Assembly (NCBI GenBank): GCA_023132105.1 | Contig: JAGLYS010000290.1 | Coordinates: 1 to 6,383 of the forward strand | Origin: Caldifarciminota bacterium | Lineage (GTDB): Bacteria > Hydrothermota > 32-111 > QNBC01 | Length of the DNA stretch: 6,383 nt | Direction of reading: 5' to 3' | In this document: piece by piece, positions 6,244-6,383 of the stretch | How the letters are laid out: the number at the start of each line of letters is the position of its first letter | How positions within the stretch are numbered: the first letter of the stretch is position 1 | The notes under the pieces: model-generated | Databases searched by the model: none | What the model was told of the DNA's origin: nothing | Seen by the model: only the letters and a program-made list of their open reading frames with translations | Program-made: the position numbers and the translations under genes

Positions 6244-6383
6244 TTCGTGTAATTCGCTGTAATTTGTGAAATCAAAGTAAAAATATATCTCCCCTTCCCT
6301 TCGTGAAATTAGTCTTAATTAGTGTAATTAAAGCAATAAATATTCCCCTTCTCTTTGTGTAATTCGTTACAAATTCGTGAATT
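6244..6383. repeat. Nested tandem repeat of about 55 bases, at least 2.5 copies
   Basis: Copy A is 6244-6299 (56 bases), copy B is 6300-6353 (54 bases) and copy C starts at 6354 and is cut by the window edge. Aligned by hand, A and B agree at about 43 of 56 positions with two single-base gaps. Each copy begins with three sub-repeats of 8-11 bases related to TTCGTGTAA. Copies A and B end in TCCCCTTCCC and TCCCCTTCTC. No open frame or protein-like pattern is present. Confidence 0.7.

Larger units (their letters stand above)
6012..6383. other. Gene-free intergenic region made of several short repeat families
   Basis: No credible coding sequence is present in these 372 bases. They are a patchwork of hairpins, two heptamer arrays and a tandem repeat, listed separately. 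Only about 20 bases separate the end of the secreted-protein gene from the first hairpin. No clear rho-independent terminator is seen. The region continues beyond the right edge. Confidence 0.8.

Overview
The window is an AT-rich bacterial chromosome segment with four protein genes in two divergent groups, ending in about 370 bases of gene-free, repeat-dense DNA. I see no tRNA, rRNA, CRISPR array, insertion sequence or phage gene.

Organism. The proteins point to a Gram-negative-type bacterium of the wider Bacteroidota/FCB neighbourhood. One has a GWxTD domain, one looks like an outer-membrane barrel, and one ends in a type IX secretion (Por_Secre_tail-like) C-terminal domain. The expression signals, however, are textbook: -35 boxes of TTGACA or TTGACT with -10 boxes at normal spacing, and strong Shine-Dalgarno sequences. 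True Bacteroidota use neither in this form. I therefore favour an uncultured candidate phylum that carries T9SS-type cargo (such as Cloacimonadota or WOR-3), but this is inference and no genus can be named.

Layout. On the minus strand, a two-gene operon is read right to left from a promoter at 2609-2637. The first gene (2586-1216) encodes an exported barrel / carboxypeptidase-regulatory-like / Lys-rich / TPR protein. It is followed after 41 bases by an exported GWxTD-domain protein that runs off the left edge (1174-1). On the plus strand, a cytoplasmic M3-family zinc oligopeptidase (2769-4448) has its own promoter at 2710-2737. It is followed by a secreted multi-domain protein (4530-6011), again with its own promoter at 4469-4497. 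Two of the starts given here are 12 bases inside the longest open frame, because the extra codons are the Shine-Dalgarno sequence itself.

How the genes relate. Three of the four products are exported and probably envelope or surface proteins. The peptidase looks like an independent housekeeping enzyme. Nothing links the four into a known pathway, and I see no defence or mobile system.

The most unusual DNA is 6012-6383. It holds, in order, a small hairpin, a larger CACCCTC/GAGGGTG inverted repeat, a heptamer array of six units, a GAAA-loop palindrome resembling a widespread dispersed repeat, a second unrelated heptamer array, and a nested tandem repeat of about 55 bases that continues past the right edge.
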